This document shows, piece after piece, positions 58,027 through 64,000 of a DNA stretch of 64,000 nucleotides. The stretch covers positions 4,671,501-4,735,500 of the forward strand of contig NZ_CP060783.1 in NCBI RefSeq assembly GCF_014489535.1. Reading direction: 5' to 3'. Position numbers and translations under genes: made by a program. Under the pieces are notes generated by a model, which was not told the origin of the DNA, did not search any database, and saw only the letters and a program-made list of their open reading frames with translations. Source of the DNA: Diaphorobacter aerolatus (GTDB taxonomy: Bacteria; Pseudomonadota; Gammaproteobacteria; Burkholderiales; Burkholderiaceae_C). Within the stretch, counting starts at the first letter, position 1. The number at the start of each line of letters is the position of its first letter.

Positions 58027-59031
58027 TCAGGAGAGTTCGGTACTCAAGTCGTTTCGAGCAATGGTTGCTGTCTTTAGAGTTAGCTGGCAGGCTTGCAGGT
58101 ATTCCTGCTTCAGTTTTTCTATCAAGGATGCGGCTGGCTGTACTCGATCAATTGCTCCGATGCCCTGACCTGCGCCCCAAATATCCTTCCAGGCTTTGGC
58201 TGTACTTTCACCTGCTCCGAAGTCCATCGTCTTCGAACCTTCTAGAGGTAGATTGGCAGGATCAAGTCCTGCAGCTTCAATGGAGGGTGCGAGGTAATTG
58301 CCATGTACGCCCGTGAAAAGGCTTGAGTAAACAATATCGTCTGAGCGGCAGTCAACAATTGCTTGTTTGTAGGCATCGCTTGCACGAGCCTCGTCTGTCG
58401 CAATGAACGCCGAGCCGATATAGGCGAAGTCTGCCCCCATGACACGTGCGGCAAGGATGGCACCCCCAGTGGCGATTGCCCCGGACAGAGCGAGCGGCCC
58501 ATCAAACCACTGGCGGATCTCCTGAATCAGAGCAAAAGGGCTCTTAATCCCGGCATGACCGCCGGCGCCGGCGGCCACGGCAATCAATCCGTCCGCCCCT
58601 TTCTCGATGGCCTTGCGTGCAAATGTATTGTTGATAACGTCATGCAAGGTCACTCCGCCGTAGCTATGCACTGCATCGTTGACGTCCGCTCGCGCGCCGA
58701 GCGATGTGATGACGATAGGCACTCGATACTTGGCCACCAACTCCATGTCCTTCTCAAGCCGAACGTTGCTCTTGTGCACGATCTGGTTGATCGCGAATGG
58801 GGCGGCTGGGCGCTCTGGGTGAGCGCTATTCCAGGCAGAAAGCTCCTCTGTAATCTCAGCCAGCCATTCATCGAGCTGGGATGCGGGCCGTGCGTTCAGC
58901 GCCGGCATGGACCCCACCACACCGGCCTTGCATTGCGCAACCACAAGCTTGGGATTGCTGACGATGAACAAAGGTGAGGCGATGACGGGAAGAGCAAGAT
59001 TCGCAAGAGGTTTGGGCAGCAATGTTGACAT
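58027..59031 (-). CDS. Nitronate monooxygenase / 2-nitropropane dioxygenase-like FMN enzyme
   Basis: 334 residues, TIM-barrel of the NMO/NPD group: LALPVIASPLFIVSNPKLVVAQCKAGVVGSMPALNARP, the PIVITSLG strand, GADGLIAVAAGAGGHAG, LSGAIATGGAILAARVMGADFAYIGSAFIATDEA. In CoA-ester clusters these proteins often act as enoyl-CoA reductases or oxidoreductases rather than on nitroalkanes, so the label is tentative. It lies 52 bp upstream of the enoyl-CoA hydratase start. Confidence 0.88.
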   Translation of the reverse strand: MSTLLPKPLANLALPVIASPLFIVSNPKLVVAQCKAGVVGSMPALNARPASQLDEWLAEITEELSAWNSAHPERPAAPFAINQIVHKSNVRLEKDMELVAKYRVPIVITSLGARADVNDAVHSYGGVTLHDVINNTFARKAIEKGADGLIAVAAGAGGHAGIKSPFALIQEIRQWFDGPLALSGAIATGGAILAARVMGADFAYIGSAFIATDEARASDAYKQAIVDCRSDDIVYSSLFTGVHGNYLAPSIEAAGLDPANLPLEGSKTMDFGAGESTAKAWKDIWGAGQGIGAIDRVQPAASLIEKLKQEYLQACQLTLKTATIARNDLSTELS

Positions 59032-59092
59032 TAGTAGTTCAGTTGGTGATACACGGTTGTGCGGCCTTTAGGAGGCCGCCGGCTCATAAAGC

Positions 59093-60280
59093 TCACGCTC
59101 GCTCAAAGATCGCCGCGATACCCTGGCCGCCGCCGATGCACATCGTCACCAGCGCATAGCGCCCGCCCGTGCGGTGCAGCTCGGCGACGGCCTTGGTGGT
59201 GATGATGGCGCCCGTGGCACCCACCGGGTGGCCGAGAGAGATGCCCGAGCCATTGGGGTTCACCTTGGCCGGGTCCAGGCCCAACTCCTGGATCACGGCG
59301 CAGGCCTGGGCCGCGAAGGCTTCGTTGGCCTCGATGACGTCCATGTCCTGGATCTTCAGGCCCGTGCGCTGCAGCACCTTCTGTGTGGCCGGCACGGGGC
59401 CGATGCCCATATAGGCCGGGTCCACGCCCGCATGCGCGTAGCCCACGAGGCGCGCGAGCGGCTTGGTGCCCAGGGCCTGCAGGCGGTCGCCCGCCACCAG
59501 CACCACGGCGGCCGCGCCGTCGTTGATGCCCGAGGCGTTGCCCGCCGTGACGCTGCCGCCTTCCTTCTTGAACGCGGGCTTCATGCCGGCCAGCACTTCG
59601 ACCGTGGTGGCGCCGCGCACATGCTCGTCGGTGTCGAACAGCACCGTGCCCTTGCGCGTGGCGATCTCGACGGGGACGATCTGCTCCTTGAAGTAGCCGG
59701 CCGCGATGGCGGCCGCGGCGCGGCGCTGGCTCTCGAAGGCCAGCTGGTCCTGCATTTCGCGGCTGATGCGGTAGCGCTCGGCCACGTTCTCCGCCGTGAT
59801 GCCCATGTGCATCTTCTGCCAGGGGTCGTGCAGGATGCCCAGCATGTAGTCGATGCTCTTGGCATCGCCCATGCGCGCGCCGTAGCGCGCGGCCTGGTCG
59901 AAGTAGGGGCCGCGGCTCATGCTTTCGCTGCCGCCGCCTATGGCCACGTCGCAGTCGCCGTAACCGATGGCCTGGGCTGCCGAAATGATGGCCTGCAGGC
60001 CCGAGCCGCACAGGCGGTTGACGTTGAACGCCGGTGTCTCGATGGGGCAGCCCGCGTCGATGGCGGCCACGCGGCTGAGGTACGCGTCCTTGGTGTCGGT
60101 GGGGATCACGTTGCCCATGACCACATGGCCCACGGCGTCGGGCGCAAGGCCGCTGCGCTGGATGGCGGCCTTCACGGCCGTAGTCGCCAGTAGGGTATTG
60201 GGCACGTCCTTGAGACCTCCGCCAAAGGTGCCGATGGCAGTACGGGCGGTGCTGATGACGAAGACTTCGCGGTGGTTCAT
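59093..60280 (-). CDS. Acetyl-CoA C-acyltransferase (beta-ketothiolase, BktB-like)
   Basis: 395 residues with the full thiolase triad: nucleophile Cys91 in NRLCGSGLQAI, His in GISLGHPVGATGA, and Cys in TMCIGGGQGIAAIFERA, plus NEAFAAQA. The sequence closely recalls BktB of Cupriavidus (long-chain-tolerant thiolase) as I remember it. It cleaves 3-ketoacyl-CoA or condenses acyl-CoAs. Codon use is much more G+C-rich than the two genes downstream. It lies 13 bp after the acyl-CoA ligase stop on the same strand. Confidence 0.95.
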   Translation of the reverse strand: MNHREVFVISTARTAIGTFGGGLKDVPNTLLATTAVKAAIQRSGLAPDAVGHVVMGNVIPTDTKDAYLSRVAAIDAGCPIETPAFNVNRLCGSGLQAIISAAQAIGYGDCDVAIGGGSESMSRGPYFDQAARYGARMGDAKSIDYMLGILHDPWQKMHMGITAENVAERYRISREMQDQLAFESQRRAAAAIAAGYFKEQIVPVEIATRKGTVLFDTDEHVRGATTVEVLAGMKPAFKKEGGSVTAGNASGINDGAAAVVLVAGDRLQALGTKPLARLVGYAHAGVDPAYMGIGPVPATQKVLQRTGLKIQDMDVIEANEAFAAQACAVIQELGLDPAKVNPNGSGISLGHPVGATGAIITTKAVAELHRTGGRYALVTMCIGGGQGIAAIFERA

Positions 60281-60293
60281 GAGACTCTTGGGG

Positions 60294-62107
60294 TCAGTGG
60301 TAAAGCGCCTCGATTTCCGTGGCGTAGGTTTTGTAGATGCTGCTGCGGCGCACTTTCATGGTGGCGGTGACTTCACCATCGTCGTGATCCAGTTCCTTGG
60401 TTAGCAGGTGAAACTTGCGGATCTGCGCTACTTGGGCCAACTTGGCATTGCCACCGGCGATTTCGCTGTCGATGAGCTGGCGCACCTGGGGCGTTTCCAC
60501 CAGCGAGCGGAAATGTGTAAAAGTCAGGCGGTTAGCCTCAGCCCATTTCCCGACGGTTTCATAGTCGATCATCACCAGCGCACCGACGAACTTTCGTCCC
60601 TCTGCCACGATCACGCACTCCTTGATGTACGGGCTGGCCTTCATGGTGTTCTCGATCTCGGACGGTGTAAGGTTCTTGCCCCCGGCGGTGATCATGATGT
60701 CCTTGAGGCGGTCGACAATCTTGATCTGGCCATCTACCTCTCGCACCACGTCGCCAGTGTGAAGCCAGCCGTCCTGGACGCTTTGGGCGGTGGCTTCAGG
60801 GTTCTTGTAGTAACCCACAAACACCATTTCTCCCTTGATCTGCAACTCGCCGCTGCTGTCATGGCCGGAGGGTGCAATGCGGTACTCCACACCCTCGGTG
60901 ACAGGGCCCACAGTACCGACTACCACTTTGTCGACCTGGTGCGCCGTGATCATGCCTGTTGATTCCGTCATGCCGTAGGCTTCGACCAGTGGTACTCCCA
61001 CTATGCGGAAGTAGCGCACCACATCGACGGGAATGGGCGCAGCGCCGGTTAGAGCCACCTGAGCCTCGCGAAGGCCAATGAAGTTCTGCAATGCCCGGAA
61101 AACCGTCCAGTAGCTCAAGCTGAAACTCAGGCGCTCAGCAAGCGACCACTCGTTGCGCGGCTTTTCCGCCAAGGGCGCGCAGGCAGCGATGGCGCGGCGA
61201 TAAAGAGCGCGGCTCAGGCAGCTTGCCTCCATCATCTTGATGTTGATGGACGCATGCAGCTTTTCCCAGATGCGAGGGACACCTAGGAACATCGTAGGGG
61301 CGACCTCGCGCAGGTCCTCCTGCACGGTGCGGATCGATTCACCGAAGTTGACCAACGAGCCAAGATACAAGGGGCAGAAGGTGGTGAGCATCTGCTCGGC
61401 TACGTGGCATAGCGGGAGATACGAAAGGTGAGTGGTCTTCGCATTCAGGCGCAATCGATCACTCATTCCTGGCACCACGCCACGCATGTTGCGCCAGGAG
61501 ATCATTGCCCCCTTGGGCTTGCCAGTGGAACCAGAGGTGTAGATCATCAGACCGACGTCGTCCAGCCGTTGGCGCTCCAAAATCTCGTCGATGCGAGCCT
61601 GACTGTGCACGCTGGCACCCAGGCGCTCGATCTCGTCGAAGGTATTGATCAGCGCACGGTGCTGCGATGCAAAGCTGCGCAGGCCTTTGGTTTCGATGAC
61701 GATGATCTTTTTTAGGCGTGGCAATTCATCCAAGGCGTCGAGCACCTTGTCGACTTGCTCCTGATCCTCGCAGACTATGATCTCGACGTCAGCGTGCCCC
61801 ACCACGTAAGCCACTTCGGCCGATGGACTGGTTGGGTATACGCCCACGGTGATGCCGCCGACCAGACCCGTTCCCATCTGCGCCAAAACCCACTCAATGC
61901 GGTTTTCCGCTATCACGCCTACATGGCCGCCAACGGCCAGTCCCAACTGCTGCAGTCCTTGACCGAAGTGGCTGGCACGCTGGTAGTACTGTGCCCAGGT
62001 AAATGGTGTCCAGATGCCAAAGTCCTTTTGCCGGATGGCGATGCGCTGAGCGTCGGTGCTGGCGCGCTGGCGTAGCACTTGGGGCAGAGTAAGTTCGGGA
62101 AGTGTGC

Positions 62108-62111
<4 letters not shown>
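60294..62111 (-). CDS. AMP-forming long-chain acyl-CoA synthetase (FadD/FadD15 type)
   Basis: 605 residues. ANL superfamily motifs: P-loop-like IYTSGSTGKPKGAMISWRNM, LPLCHVAEQM, the EAYGMTESTG motif, GWLHTGDVV and the C-terminal DRLKDIMITAGGKNLTPSEIE with the later Lys. It activates a carboxylic acid with ATP and CoA. Its start overlaps the LivF stop by 4 bp (ATGA), so import and activation are translationally coupled. Acid identity unknown; fatty or aromatic acids are both plausible. Confidence 0.94.
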
Positions 62112-62929
<818 letters not shown>

Positions 62930-62942
62930 GGTCGCAGTGGGG

Positions 62943-64000
62943 TCAGAGCTTGATCCAGTCGGAGGCTGCGACCATCTTCTGGGCCTTCATGTCCGCGCGG
63001 TACACGCGGCCCACGGGGATGGAGTTGCCACTGATGGTGATCGGCACGCCGATGAGGCCGCCCGTGTCGAAGTCCTTGAGGCTGTTGAGGCCCGCCTTGA
63101 GGTTGGCGCCCGTGAGCGGCTTGCCTGCGTCCAGGCAGCGCTTGGCCGATTCGAGGAACAGCATGGCGGCCAGGAAGCCCTGGATGTAGGCCGTGCTCTG
63201 GTACTCGGGGCGCAGGGCTCGGATCTTCTCCAGCATAGGCGCCTTCTCGGTGTCGTAGTGGTAGCGGAAGGGCATCACGCCCATGAAGCCGTCGCCGGCC
63301 TCGCCCATCTTCATGACGGTGGAGCTGTCCATGGTCCAGAAGGTGCCCATCCACTTCGATTTCATGCCCTGCTGCTTGCCCTGGTTGATGAACTCGGGGA
63401 TGGGCGCGAGGATGTAGCCGTGGAAGATGGTGTAGTCGGGTGCGGCGCGGCGCAGCTTGATGACCTCGGTGGACACGTCCACGCTGCCCGCGGGCGTCAT
63501 GATCTTGATCGGCACCGACAGGCCCAGCTTCTTGGCCTCGGCCTCGCTGGCCTCGATGGGGTCGCGGCCGAACTCCGAATCGGAATAGACGAAGGCCACC
63601 TTGGCGCCCGGCTTCTCCTTGGCGATGTGCTTGAGCAGGATGCCGAACATCTCCGTGTAGTCGGGGCCCACGAGGAACTGGTTCGGGTACTTCTTGGGGT
63701 CGTTGAGCTCGGAGGCGAACGAGGCACCGGCCATCAGGATGTTGCCGTTGCGGTCGAGCTCGGGGTTGATGGTCTTGGAAAAGCCGGTGGAGTCGCCGTA
63801 GTAGAGGCTGACCTTGTTCTGGCTCGTGATCTTCTTGAACGTGGCGACCGACACGTCGACCTTGTAGCCCGTGTCCTCGGGCACGTACTTGACCTTGCGG
63901 CCCTTGATGCCGCCCGCGTCGTTGACGATCTTCACATAGTCCTGGATGCCCGCGTTGATGCCCACGCCCGCGAAGGCGAATACGCCGGTCATGGGAATGG
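62943..64000 (-). CDS. ABC transporter substrate-binding protein, partial (5' end outside window)
   Basis: A periplasmic receptor of the Peripla_BP_6 family. About 352 residues are present and the frame stays open to the window edge, so the signal peptide and first strand are missing. Seen: GINAGIQDYVKIVNDAGGIKGRKVKYVPEDTGYKVD, VAFVYSDSEFGRDPIE, TFWTMDSSTVMKMGEAGDGFMGVMPF. Together with livF and the acyl-CoA ligase it forms an import-and-activate unit for an unknown acid. Confidence 0.93.
   Translation of the reverse strand, partial: IPMTGVFAFAGVGINAGIQDYVKIVNDAGGIKGRKVKYVPEDTGYKVDVSVATFKKITSQNKVSLYYGDSTGFSKTINPELDRNGNILMAGASFASELNDPKKYPNQFLVGPDYTEMFGILLKHIAKEKPGAKVAFVYSDSEFGRDPIEASEAEAKKLGLSVPIKIMTPAGSVDVSTEVIKLRRAAPDYTIFHGYILAPIPEFINQGKQQGMKSKWMGTFWTMDSSTVMKMGEAGDGFMGVMPFRYHYDTEKAPMLEKIRALRPEYQSTAYIQGFLAAMLFLESAKRCLDAGKPLTGANLKAGLNSLKDFDTGGLIGVPITISGNSIPVGRVYRADMKAQKMVAASDWIKL

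Overview
The window looks like a chromosomal segment of a Burkholderiales bacterium, most likely Comamonadaceae (Comamonas/Delftia/Acidovorax-like). This is inferred from the high G+C codon usage, the gene orders glyA-nrdR, rimP-nusA-infB-rbfA-truB-typA and smpB/ratA-rnfH...guaB...guaA, a Bug/TctC solute receptor, and several branched-chain-type ABC receptors beside CoA-thioester enzymes. No database search was possible, so genus is not assigned.

Layout. 1-4710: the end of an acyl-CoA dehydrogenase, a very large MalT/LAL-type LuxR regulator and a periplasmic receptor. 4901-7822: nrdR and glyA, preceded by a convincing ZTP (pfl-type) riboswitch, then a lytic transglycosylase. 7823-8630: AT-rich intergenic DNA. 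8631-15357: a DUF748/AsmA-like envelope protein and a DUF349 protein. 15520-16077: three near-identical tRNA-Leu(CAG) genes, each with its own hairpin terminator. 16112-21689: RNase R, then a compact redox operon (SDR, diheme and triheme cytochromes c, thioredoxin-like protein). 21780-30161: the translation operon rimP-nusA-infB-rbfA-truB-typA with a hairpin plus U-run in its leader. 30403-35914: a receptor, CoA-transferase, MaoC-like hydratase, Bug receptor, a 175-bp inverted repeat and a 3-hydroxyisobutyryl-CoA hydrolase-like gene. 36001-42160: smpB, ratA-rnfH, a DUF4124 protein, guaB, a vapBC toxin-antitoxin pair and guaA.

Immediately after guaA the window becomes accessory. A tyrosine integrase follows (42381), then a lysR gene split by a 2.6-kb IS21-family element with an 8-bp target duplication, an Old Yellow Enzyme gene, a second related integrase (49105), a MocR regulator divergent from a class III aminotransferase, a stand-alone cysteine desulfurase, proC and a ubiA-like prenyltransferase. 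An 11-bp copy of the guaA 3' end at 55610 is a candidate far attachment site. From 57168 a minus-strand cluster holds enoyl-CoA hydratase, nitronate monooxygenase-like, BktB-like thiolase, acyl-CoA ligase, LivF and an ABC receptor running off the end. It probably imports a carboxylic acid, activates it to a CoA thioester and degrades it.

A recurring oddity: at least 14 places in 11 genes, including essential ones such as infB, show an apparent one-base loss, mostly in or next to C/G runs. Restoring one base each time gives full-length family proteins with lengths divisible by three. This looks like a sequencing/assembly artefact rather than gene decay. Such genes are listed here as CDS with the break position stated; only the IS-split lysR is called a pseudogene.
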